64,000 nucleotides of DNA from Gammaproteobacteria bacterium. Its GTDB lineage: Bacteria > Pseudomonadota > Gammaproteobacteria > Steroidobacterales > Rariloculaceae. The position numbers were made by a program, and so were the translations under genes. The notes under the pieces are model-generated. The model searched no databases and had not been told where the DNA came from. It worked only from the letters and a program-made list of their open reading frames with translations. Of this stretch, positions 53,802 to 61,380 are shown in pieces. Every line of letters begins with the position of its first letter. The stretch's first letter is position 1. The stretch lies in contig JAJDVG010000002.1 of the NCBI GenBank assembly GCA_022826245.1, positions 62,001 to 126,000 on the forward strand. The letters are read 5' to 3'.

Positions 53802-54256
53802 TACTGACTGCTGCCTGCGTTACTGAGCCGTTCTTCGGCCGGTGTCCGCGTGAACAGTTTCTGGCCCGTGCTGACCAGCACAACCGACTGTGCGTTCATG
53901 AGCGCGCTGCCGTCACGTGCCAGAATGCCGTCAACGACCACCGAGTCGCCGATCTTCATCGAATTGCGCGTCCAGCCCCGCCGCATGAGTCCGACCGGTG
54001 ACGTCAGTTCGCAGGCCCAGGTTGCAATCTCGCCCGTCGCCTCGTCCTCGACGTCCAGGTAGAAGTAGGCATGGGGATTGAGCCAATCGATCTTGACGAC
54101 AACGCCATTCAGGGTAACCGGCTTTTCGCTGTCGTACTGCGCCGAAAATGCGTGGTGCGCGACAGCAGGCGTGCCAGCCGAAGCGACCATCAGGCATGCA
54201 CATAGCGCAAGAAATCCGGATGCGCCTTCGTTCACCATCCACCTCCCGCTTTTCAT
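53801..54256 (-). CDS. DUF6152-like small secreted protein
   Basis: A 151-aa exported protein. The signal peptide ends T-P-A-V-A and the mature chain would begin H-H-A-F-S-A-Q-Y-D. Family pattern: G-V-V-V-K-I-D-W, L-N-P-H (His at mature residue 29), F-Y-L-D-V, L-M-R-R-G-W-T-R-N-S, G-D-S-V-V-V-D-G. The ATG at 54256 gives a long signal peptide; an ATG at 54238, preceded by GGGAGG, is an alternative start. Coupled to the large-family gene downstream. Divergent from the LigJ-like gene. Confidence 0.86.
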   Translation of the reverse strand: MKSGRWMVNEGASGFLALCACLMVASAGTPAVAHHAFSAQYDSEKPVTLNGVVVKIDWLNPHAYFYLDVEDEATGEIATWACELTSPVGLMRRGWTRNSMKIGDSVVVDGILARDGSALMNAQSVVLVSTGQKLFTRTPAEERLSNAGSSQ

Positions 54257-54324
54257 CGCCCGCTCGCGCGTTTCTTCCCCGCAGATACTACCGCGAAGAC
54301 ACACGCAACGGTACGCCGGTGCGT

Positions 54325-54353
54325 TTTTCGGTGCTGCCGGGCACACCTATAAT
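54325..54353 (+). promoter_or_regulatory. Promoter of the LigJ-like gene
   Basis: A perfect TATAAT at 54348-54353, rare in this GC-rich sequence, has TTTTCG 17 bp upstream as a weak -35. It lies about 90 bp before the chosen TTG start and overlaps an earlier ATG, which supports the TTG. Confidence 0.5.
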
Positions 54354-54441
54354 GGCCCGCCCGTCGTCGCGGCCGCGCTCGAGGCACGCACCACGACACT
54401 GGCGCCCGAATCGAATCGCCGACCGGAACGAGGAAATCCAA

Positions 54442-55452
54442 TTGATCATCGACTGTCATGCCCATGTATCGGCTCCCAAGGCGTATTGGGCCTACAAGGC
54501 CGGTCTCGTCTCGCATCGAGGTTCGCACGGCCGGGGCAAGCTCCGGATCAGCGACGATGACATCATCGCGGCCTGGAACGCGCGGGAGATGGCTCCGACG
54601 GGCCATCTCGACCACATGGCCGCCTGCGGTATCGACATGCAGTGCATTTCGCCGCGGCCGTTCCAGATGATGCATTCGGAAAAGCCTGCCAGAATCGTCC
54701 ACTACTGGACCGAGGCCACCAACGAGATCATTCACCGCAGTTGCCAACTCATGCCGGACAGGTTCTTTCCCCTTGCCGGTTTGCCGCAGACCGCGGGAGA
54801 TCCGATCGAGGAATCGCTGCCGGAGCTTGAGCGCTGCGTCAGGGATCTCGGTTTCAAGGGATGCATACTGAATCCCGATCCTTACGAGAACGGCGCCGGG
54901 AAAGCGCCGCCGCTTGGCGACCGTTATTGGTACCCGCTGTACGAAAAGCTCTGCGAACTCGACGTGGTCGCGCACATTCACGCCACGGGGTCGCGCGAGC
55001 CCGAGCGCGAACCGTATACGCTGCATTTCATCAACGAGGAGACGACCGCGGTCTACGGCCTCGTGAACTCCTCGGTGCTCGACGACTTTCCGGATATCCG
55101 GATTCTCGTCTCGCACGGCGGCGGCGCCATACCGTTCCAGCTCGGCCGATTCGATTCCGCCTCGGCACGCCGCGGCGGCGAACGCTTTCGCGACCGGATG
55201 CGCAGGCTGTACTACGATACCGTGCTTTACACGCCGGAGGCGCTCGAATTGCTGATCAAGGTCGTGGGCGTCGATCACGTGCTCTACGGCGCCGAATGCC
55301 CGGGGGTGGGTTCGGCCATAAACCCGGATACGGGTCTGACCTTCGACAACATCGTGCCGCACATTCAGGCCTTCGACTGGTTGTCGGACGAGGACAAGGG
55401 CAAGATTCTCGAGCACAATGCGCGCAAGTTGTTCAAGCTCCAGTCCAGATAG
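54442..55452 (+). CDS. ligJ: LigJ-like amidohydrolase (4-oxalomesaconate hydratase family)
   Basis: A 336-aa amidohydrolase of the group that hydrates 4-oxalomesaconate in protocatechuate/gallate meta-cleavage. It begins I-I-D-C-H-A-H-V-S-A-P with metal ligands H-x-H, then W-A-Y-K-A-G-L-V-S-H-R-G-S-H-G-R-G, a histidine in V-A-H-I-H-A-T-G, V-S-H-G-G-G-A-I-P and an aspartate near Y-Y-D-T. I use the TTG at 54442 because GAGGA sits eight bases upstream and the protein then starts at the family N-terminus; the frame is open further upstream without similarity. A LigK-like gene follows after 75 bp. Related decarboxylases of the same fold (ACMSD-like) remain possible. Confidence 0.85.
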   Translation: MIIDCHAHVSAPKAYWAYKAGLVSHRGSHGRGKLRISDDDIIAAWNAREMAPTGHLDHMAACGIDMQCISPRPFQMMHSEKPARIVHYWTEATNEIIHRSCQLMPDRFFPLAGLPQTAGDPIEESLPELERCVRDLGFKGCILNPDPYENGAGKAPPLGDRYWYPLYEKLCELDVVAHIHATGSREPEREPYTLHFINEETTAVYGLVNSSVLDDFPDIRILVSHGGGAIPFQLGRFDSASARRGGERFRDRMRRLYYDTVLYTPEALELLIKVVGVDHVLYGAECPGVGSAINPDTGLTFDNIVPHIQAFDWLSDEDKGKILEHNARKLFKLQSR

Positions 55453-55478
55453 CTCTCGTAGCCGTATTCCAGAATATA

Positions 55479-55507
55479 ATTATTTATATAACAGTATATT
55501 AAATAAT
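55479..55507. promoter_or_regulatory. AT-rich dyad upstream of the LigK-like gene
   Basis: ATTATTTATATA (55479-55490) and TATA-T-TAAATAAT (55495-55507) form a 12-bp inverted repeat with one bulged T around ACAG. The whole 75-bp gap is strikingly AT-rich. It could be an operator for the downstream gene; TATAAT occurs at 55475 but no matching -35 is seen. The next gene has no clear ribosome site. Confidence 0.4.
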
Positions 55508-55527
55508 ATTTGTAAAGTGTTTTATCA

Positions 55528-56199
55528 ATGACGGACGACGAGCTTCAGAGGCTCATGAGCAAACTGCGAGCGCTCGATAGCTGCGCCGTCTCCGACGCGC
55601 TCGACTCGTTGGCCCTTCCGCCCGCCGTCACCGGTCTCCCGCCGCTGTCCGTGGCGAACCGCATCGCCGGCCCCGCAGTAACGGTCAAACTTGGCCCCGG
55701 CTCAGCGGCCGGCGGCAGCGACCGCCACCTCGGTACAACCGCGATCGAGGCTGCGAGGACCGGCGACATCATCGTGATCGAACACGCCTACGGCATCGAC
55801 TGCGCGGGCTGGGGCGGCGTGTTGTCCGTTGGCGCACAACTACGCGGCATCGCGGGCGTCATCATCGACGGTCCGGCGCGCGACATCGACGAAGCGCGAG
55901 ACCTCGATTTCCCGGTTTACGGCCGCTCCGCCACTTCACGCACGGCGCGCGGCCGGGTCCACGAACAGGATTTCGATTGTCCGGTCACGATCGGCGATGT
56001 CGTCGTCTCCCCCGGCGATATCGCGCTCGCCGATGCGAGCGGCGTCGTTTTCGTTCCGCACGCACACCTCTCCGAGGTCGTCCGCCGCGCCGAACGCATC
56101 ACCGCGCGCGAACGACTCATGGTCGAGGCGCTGCGGGACGGCGAGCCGATCACCGAGGTCGTCGGCCGCGACTACGAAGAAATGCTCGACGAGCTGTAG
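55528..56199 (+). CDS. ligK: LigK/RraA-like aldolase (4-carboxy-4-hydroxy-2-oxoadipate type)
   Basis: A 223-aa RraA-family protein. The catalytic block I-I-D-G-P-A-R-D-I-D-E with the Arg-Asp pair, S-C-A-V-S-D-A-L-D at the start and L-A-D-A-S-G-V-V-F-V-P near the end are typical of the class II pyruvate aldolases that split 4-carboxy-4-hydroxy-2-oxoadipate into pyruvate and oxaloacetate. This is the step after the LigJ hydratase, whose gene lies 75 bp upstream. RraA-type RNase E regulators share the fold but usually are shorter, about 160 aa. Cytoplasmic. Confidence 0.88.
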   Translation: MTDDELQRLMSKLRALDSCAVSDALDSLALPPAVTGLPPLSVANRIAGPAVTVKLGPGSAAGGSDRHLGTTAIEAARTGDIIVIEHAYGIDCAGWGGVLSVGAQLRGIAGVIIDGPARDIDEARDLDFPVYGRSATSRTARGRVHEQDFDCPVTIGDVVVSPGDIALADASGVVFVPHAHLSEVVRRAERITARERLMVEALRDGEPITEVVGRDYEEMLDEL

Positions 56200-56286
56200 C
56201 CTGCATGTCTTTGCTGAAGGTGCCCGTGGCTGCTGTCGGGAAGCGCGCTACCCTCTCACGCGCCTCATCCTGATCGGGCCGGGCCG

Positions 56287-57297
56287 CTACCGCCAGGCCA
56301 GGAAACCCTGTGCCGTGCCGCTGCCCGCTTCGGAGCGATAGCACGGCACGTAGTCGATGAGATCGCCCGCGAGATCCGTTTCGAACAGGCAGCCCGACGC
56401 CGACACCCAGTTGAGCAGCTCGGATGTGCCGTCCTGCATGAGTCCAGGGTCGATCTCCTGCAGATACTCCGCATCGCGGCGCTGGATCGCGTCGATGAGC
56501 CCTCGGTCGAAGTCCTCGTTGATCACGAAATGGCTCATGCCGCCTGAACCGACCACGGCGACGCGCAGGTCGCTGTCCCAGTCCTCGAGAACGTCGCGCA
56601 CGAGCTCGCCGAGTTCGAAACAGCGCCACGGCCGCGGTTGATTGGGCGCGAAGAAGGTATTCGTGATGATCGGCAGGATCGGAACGGCCCGGTCTTCCAT
56701 TACCCGCCTCAGAATGTAGGCGAACGCATGGGGCGTACCGATATGGTGGTGGTCCGGATACTCGGGTAATTCGTTCGACGCCGCGAAGTCCCATCGTTCG
56801 TCGAGACCGCGCTCGAGCAGCTTCCGGGCCAGTTCGGGCATGCCCTGGTACTCGGTTCTTGCCTCCGGGCGATTGGCCCACTCGGCCTCGCGGATACCGA
56901 CCGGCAGTTTCGCCGAGCGCCATTCGGGCATCGGACCGTTCCAGAACGTGTCACCATGGTAGATCGTGTAGGCTGGCTGAAGCTGTGGCAGCACGAGTTC
57001 GCGCTGATCGTTGCCGAATATCACGGCAACGTCAGGATCAACCTCCTCCCAGATCCGCGCGACTTCTGCGATAGCGGCCTGGCAGGCGGCGTGGTTGCGT
57101 GTGCGGGCTTCAAGCGTCGAGCGTTCGGCGAGATGCTCGTTCCGCCGGAGTTCGACGAGATCGTCGAACGAATAGCGCCTGCCCTTGTACCAATGCACAC
57201 GGGCCCGGTCGCCCGGCACGCGCAGCATCCACTCCTCGGGCGTCGTACTCAGTTGCGGGCCGTGCGTCGTCCACAGTCCCAATACGATATTCGCCAT
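56287..57297 (-). CDS. Class III extradiol ring-cleavage dioxygenase
   Basis: A 336-aa LigB-superfamily enzyme that opens catechol-type rings next to the hydroxyls with Fe(II). It opens with T-T-H-G-P (His12, the first iron ligand of the family), has D-H-H-H-I-G-T-P-H-A-F in the middle, and G-S-G-G-M-S-H-F-V-I-N-E-D-F-D-R near residue 255, the usual Ser-His and the glutamate ligand. It is longer than LigB and shorter than the fused gallate dioxygenase DesB. The product of protocatechuate or gallate cleavage would feed the LigJ/LigK pair on the other strand. Exact substrate unknown. Confidence 0.88.
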   Translation of the reverse strand: MANIVLGLWTTHGPQLSTTPEEWMLRVPGDRARVHWYKGRRYSFDDLVELRRNEHLAERSTLEARTRNHAACQAAIAEVARIWEEVDPDVAVIFGNDQRELVLPQLQPAYTIYHGDTFWNGPMPEWRSAKLPVGIREAEWANRPEARTEYQGMPELARKLLERGLDERWDFAASNELPEYPDHHHIGTPHAFAYILRRVMEDRAVPILPIITNTFFAPNQPRPWRCFELGELVRDVLEDWDSDLRVAVVGSGGMSHFVINEDFDRGLIDAIQRRDAEYLQEIDPGLMQDGTSELLNWVSASGCLFETDLAGDLIDYVPCYRSEAGSGTAQGFLAWR

Positions 57298-57371
57298 GGC
57301 GGTAGTCGCGCCTCGTTCTCGGTGGCGGCAAGGAAACTGCCTGAGCCGCGGATTGTACTACCGCGCAGAGG

Positions 57372-58259
57372 TCACTCGTTCCGGAGTTCGTCCGCAAAAA
57401 GCTCGTCGAGTTTGCGCTCGAATGCGTGGTAGTCGAGCACGTCGTAGAGCGACTCGCGCGTCTGCATCGAGCCGATCTGCGCGAACTGCGTACCCGCCTC
57501 CCTGATCGCGCCATAGACGTCGAGCGCCGCCCGACTCATCGCCCGAAACGCCGACAGGGGGTAGAGAATCAGCGCGACACCTGCGTCGCCGAGTTCGTCG
57601 CGTGTGAAGTTCGGCGTCACACCGAATTCGGTCAGATTCGCGAGCACCGGCGCCTGCACGGCCGCCGTGAACGCACGGTAGTCGTCGAGCGTAGCGAGCG
57701 CCTCCGCAAAGATCATGTCGGCGCCGGCCTCGACATAAGCCGAGGCGCGCTCGAGCGATATCGCGAGCCCTTCTTTTGCGAACGCGTCCGTTCGGGCCAT
57801 GATCGTGAACTGCTCGTCGGTCCGGGCGTCGACGGCGGCCTTGATCCGATCGCACATTTCGTCGGTCGGCACGATCGCCTTGTTCGGGCGGTGGCCGCAG
57901 CGCTTGCCCTGTTCCTGGTCTTCGATATGCATCGCAGCGGCGCCCGCGCGGATCATCTCCCGAGTCGTACGCGCGATGTTGAACGCACCGCCCCAGCCGG
58001 TATCGGCATCGACGAGCAGCGGCACGGTACTTGCGCCCGTGATGCGCCGCACATCTTCGAGCACATCGTTGAGCGACGTCATGCCGAGATCGGGCAGACC
58101 GAACGACGCGTTGGCAACGCCGGCTCCGGACAGATAGATGGCCCGAAATCCGGCGCGCTCGGCGAGCAAGGCGCAATAGGCATTGATCGTGCCCGGAATC
58201 TGCAGCGGGGCATGCTCCTCGGCGGCCTTCCTGAATCTGTATCCCGGACTATCCGTCAT
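57372..58259 (-). CDS. PrpB-like lyase (isocitrate lyase / PEP mutase superfamily)
   Basis: A 295-aa enzyme with the methylisocitrate-lyase hallmarks: D-A-D-T-G-W-G-G for metal binding, [11 protein letters not shown] with the catalytic cysteine, and I-M-A-R-T-D-A. It would split a branched 2-hydroxy acid into pyruvate or glyoxylate and succinate, or decarboxylate oxaloacetate. No methylcitrate genes are near, so a role in aromatic catabolism beside the dioxygenase gene (75 bp away) is more likely. The ATG at 58259 matches the family start; the long upstream frame has no similarity. Confidence 0.9.
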   Translation of the reverse strand: MTDSPGYRFRKAAEEHAPLQIPGTINAYCALLAERAGFRAIYLSGAGVANASFGLPDLGMTSLNDVLEDVRRITGASTVPLLVDADTGWGGAFNIARTTREMIRAGAAAMHIEDQEQGKRCGHRPNKAIVPTDEMCDRIKAAVDARTDEQFTIMARTDAFAKEGLAISLERASAYVEAGADMIFAEALATLDDYRAFTAAVQAPVLANLTEFGVTPNFTRDELGDAGVALILYPLSAFRAMSRAALDVYGAIREAGTQFAQIGSMQTRESLYDVLDYHAFERKLDELFADELRNE

Positions 58260-58404
58260 TCCCGTCTTCCGCGATTCGAGCGAACAAGGCACTGCGGCCC
58301 GATGCGACGAACGATCGTGACCGGCGAATGTTCGTTGCAAGAGCTTGCACTCGCCGTTCGCGCCGCTATTCTGCCATGTCCCTGATCCCGACATGGAGAA
58401 CACG

Positions 58405-58833
58405 ATGGCCGCTATCTCGCTGAACCAGGCCAACACGATCATCGCGAAAGCGCTCGAAAAGGCCCGCGAAATGGACATTCCACCCGTCGCGGTCGTCGTG
58501 CTCGACGAGGGCGGCCACCTCAAGGCGATGCAGCGCGAGGACGGCGCAAGCATGTTCCGATCCCCTGTGGCAACGGGCAAAGCCTGGGCTTCGGTCGCGA
58601 TGGGCGTATCGAGCCGCGCGCTTGCGGCCCGTGCGAAGCGCAATCCCAATTTCATGATCACGCTGGCGGCGACGGCGGAAGGCAAGTTCCTGCCGCAACC
58701 CGGCGGAGTGCTGATTCGCGACGAGAACGGCCGCATCGTCGGCGCTGCCGGCGCAAGCGGCGGGAAGGGCGAGGAGGATGAGGAGATCTGCGCGTTCGGC
58801 ATCGGCCACGCGGGCCTGAACGCCGACCTGTAG
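58405..58833 (+). CDS. GlcG/HbpS-family protein
   Basis: A 142-aa protein of the GlcG/HbpS family, whose members bind haem or small acids and often accompany dioxygenase and transporter genes. Family phrases: [40 protein letters not shown]. The ATG at 58405 with GGAG ten bases upstream is preferred over 58393. Divergent from the PrpB-like gene; the MFS gene follows after 63 bp. Confidence 0.9.
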   Translation: MAAISLNQANTIIAKALEKAREMDIPPVAVVVLDEGGHLKAMQREDGASMFRSPVATGKAWASVAMGVSSRALAARAKRNPNFMITLAATAEGKFLPQPGGVLIRDENGRIVGAAGASGGKGEEDEEICAFGIGHAGLNADL

Positions 58834-58896
58834 ACCCGCCACCCCCGGCGTTCGTCCTCCGGACGGCATCTGTTCGAGCCTGGGCGGGACGCTGCC

Positions 58897-60327
58897 GTGC
58901 AACATCGCTATCGCGTCTTCCTCGTCTGCGCGATCGGGGTTTTCACTTCCACTTTCGATGCGAGTGCGTCCGTCGTAGCCCTGCCGACGATCGCACTGCA
59001 GTTCGGCACGGACCTCCCGACCGCTCAATGGGTCGTCGTCGGCAACGGTCTGACGATCGCGGCACTGCTCGTCCCGATGGGACGCCTGTCGGACCTGATC
59101 GGCCGCAAGTCCATCTACGTGGTCGGATGCCTGCTGTTCGCTTCCGGAGCGCTGCTCGCCTCGCTGTCGGACACGGTTTTCGCGCTGATCGGGTCGAGGA
59201 TCGTCGTCGGTGTCGGCTCGGCGATGACGCAGGCCACGGCCATGGCCATCCTGGTCAGCAACTTCGACGCGGCCGAACGTGCGCGCCTGCTCGGCTTTCA
59301 ACTCGGCGGCGTCGGTCTTGGCGCGATCCTCGGTCCGGCGGCCGGCGGCCTGATCGTCGCCACGATCGGCTGGCGCATGCTCTATGCGCTGACGGCCATA
59401 GCAATACTCGCGATCGGGATCGCGGCTCAACGCGTGCTGCGCAAGCGCGTACGGCGACCTGAAGGCGCGCAAGCGGTCTTCGACATGGGCGGTGCGGCGC
59501 TGTTCTCGAGCCTTCTGGTTGCGGGGCTCCTGACGCTGACGCTCGGGCCGCGACTGGGCTGGGCGCACCCAGCGCCGCTGACGGGCGCCGCAATATTCTG
59601 CGTCCTGCTCGCGGCCTTTATCGTCGTCGAGCGGCGTCACCCCCTGCCGATGCTCGACTTCAGGCTGTTCAGGCGCGCCGATTTTGCGCTCGGTGCGCTT
59701 GCCGCGCTGGTCCTGTTCATGGGGGTATCGGCGACACGGTTTCTGGCGCCGTTCTTCTTTCAGAGCGTGAAAGGCTTCGACCCGGCGCGCGTCGGACTGT
59801 TGATGATGCCCGCGGCCATCGTGATCGCGATCGGTGCACCCCTGATCGGCCGGTTCGCGGACAACTTCGGAGTACGCCGCTCCGCGAACATCGGATTCTT
59901 CGTGGTCATCGTCGGACTCATGACGTTCGCGCTGGTCGAGGCGAGTTCACCGACCTGGCTCGTCGTTGTCGGGCTCATGATTTCCGCACTGGGCGTGGCG
60001 GCCTTCAGCGCGTCAAATTCGGCGGCGATACTCAATTCCGTCGATCGGGACGCCCACGGCGTCGCGGCGGGCTTCGTGAACCTGTGCCGCAATACCGGCA
60101 ACGTGATCGGCATTGCCTTCGGCACGGCGATGGTGACGCTGACGATGGCGCGTGAAGGATTCCCGCCGACGCTCGATGCGATCGATGCCGAGTCGGGGCA
60201 GGGTGTGCTCGTCGCGTTCGCGCGCGGCATCAGCTCCGCAGCCGTCGCGCTTATCGTCCTCTTCGCGCTGGTGCTCGGGATTCTGATCGTCTGGGCGCTG
60301 CGAGCGCAAGCCGGGCGTCAGCCGTAA
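58897..60327 (+). CDS. MFS transporter, 14-helix DHA2 type
   Basis: A 476-aa inner-membrane antiporter of the EmrB/QacA branch. The motif-C-like N-terminus [15 protein letters not shown], the loop motif [10 protein letters not shown], and about 14 helices support it. These export lipophilic or aromatic compounds using protons. It begins at GTG (58897), with GGGA upstream. Placement behind the ring-cleavage genes suggests export or tolerance of an aromatic substrate or product. It ends 18 bp from the convergent esterase gene. Confidence 0.92.
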   Translation: MQHRYRVFLVCAIGVFTSTFDASASVVALPTIALQFGTDLPTAQWVVVGNGLTIAALLVPMGRLSDLIGRKSIYVVGCLLFASGALLASLSDTVFALIGSRIVVGVGSAMTQATAMAILVSNFDAAERARLLGFQLGGVGLGAILGPAAGGLIVATIGWRMLYALTAIAILAIGIAAQRVLRKRVRRPEGAQAVFDMGGAALFSSLLVAGLLTLTLGPRLGWAHPAPLTGAAIFCVLLAAFIVVERRHPLPMLDFRLFRRADFALGALAALVLFMGVSATRFLAPFFFQSVKGFDPARVGLLMMPAAIVIAIGAPLIGRFADNFGVRRSANIGFFVVIVGLMTFALVEASSPTWLVVVGLMISALGVAAFSASNSAAILNSVDRDAHGVAAGFVNLCRNTGNVIGIAFGTAMVTLTMAREGFPPTLDAIDAESGQGVLVAFARGISSAAVALIVLFALVLGILIVWALRAQAGRQP

Positions 60328-60345
60328 GCTCTGAACCCAATGGTT

Positions 60346-61248
60346 TCAGTGCCCGGCGCCCAGATGCGCGTCGAGAAACTCCACGACCATCGCGTTGCGC
60401 ACGGCATCGAAGAACGCAGGTCCGCCGTGGGGCGAACCGTGCACGACCTCGAATTCGACGGGCAGGCCGTGATCCTTGAATGCGCCATGAAGCTCGTGCG
60501 ACTGATTGATCGGCATCTGCGGATCCTGGTCGCCGTGCAGCAAGTACAGGGGCGGATCGTCGGCATCGACGTGAAATACGGGGCTTGCGAGGCGCGCAAG
60601 CCCGGTCGTTTCTTCGATCGTACCGCCGAACAGCGCTTCGAGCGCCGGCACGCGCAGGTTCAGCCCGAACGGCGTCGACTGATCGAGAATGCTGGTCAGA
60701 TTCGTCGCCGGGAAATAGGCGACGACCGCATCGACATCCGATGACCGATCGAGGTTGCCGCCGACGTCGCCTTCGAGTTCCGAATGGCCGTTCGTCACGC
60801 CCACGAGCGCGGCGAGATGAGCGCCGGCCGACGAACCGAGGATGCCGATTCGTGAAGCGTCGTAACCGTAATCGCCGGCATTCGCCCTGAGAAATCGTAT
60901 CGCTCCCTTGATGTCGTGGCTCTGCGCGGGAAACGGCGCGACGCCCGAAAGCCGATAGCTCACGCTCGCGAGCGCGTAACCGGACTCGACGTATGTGAGC
61001 GACGATACCGACTTGCGGCTGCCGGCGCGCCAGGCGCCGCCGTGCACCCATACGAGCAACGGCGGGTTGTCCGCGGCCGCCGGCATGTAGAGATCGAGCG
61101 CGAGCTCATGGCCGTCGACCGTGGCAAACGGGATATCGGCCGTGACCGTCGCGCCATCGGGCAGTTCCGGCGGCCCGCCGGGTTGCGCCAGCGCCGCGAA
61201 CGCGGCGAACATCGCCGCGAGTACCGCTACCGCATGTATCGTCTTCAT
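60346..61248 (-). CDS. Exported alpha/beta-hydrolase (carboxylesterase-like)
   Basis: A 300-aa serine esterase of the hormone-sensitive-lipase/BD-FAE type: oxyanion motif V-H-G-G-A-W, nucleophile in L-G-S-S-A-G-A-H-L, H-G-D-Q-D for the aspartate and S-P-H-G-G for the histidine. The N-terminus is a signal peptide (A-M-F-A-A-F-A-A-L-A-Q). Secreted esterases of this type release aromatic acids from plant esters, which would match the ring-cleavage genes nearby, but that is inference. Its gene lies just downstream of the PQQ dehydrogenase on the same strand (132-bp gap). Confidence 0.92.
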   Translation of the reverse strand: MKTIHAVAVLAAMFAAFAALAQPGGPPELPDGATVTADIPFATVDGHELALDLYMPAAADNPPLLVWVHGGAWRAGSRKSVSSLTYVESGYALASVSYRLSGVAPFPAQSHDIKGAIRFLRANAGDYGYDASRIGILGSSAGAHLAALVGVTNGHSELEGDVGGNLDRSSDVDAVVAYFPATNLTSILDQSTPFGLNLRVPALEALFGGTIEETTGLARLASPVFHVDADDPPLYLLHGDQDPQMPINQSHELHGAFKDHGLPVEFEVVHGSPHGGPAFFDAVRNAMVVEFLDAHLGAGH

Positions 61249-61380
61249 TCTGCTTACCCCCAGTTCGACATGTGCGTTGCCGCTGCTTCCCGCGTCGGGC
61301 GCTGGTCGAGCCTGCCCTGCCGGCCGACGCTCCGATTCTACCCGTTCGCCCGGTAAGGTAGTCCGGCAGCGGCTGCCGAG

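Noticed and set aside
54352-54442. ATG at 54352 as start of the LigJ-like gene
   Set aside because: It overlaps the TATAAT box and would add an Arg-rich tail without similarity; the TTG has the ribosome site.
55475-55480. TATAAT before the LigK-like gene as a promoter
   Set aside because: No -35 of any quality at 16-18 bp upstream, and TATA-like strings are expected by chance in this AT-rich strip; kept only as part of the dyad.
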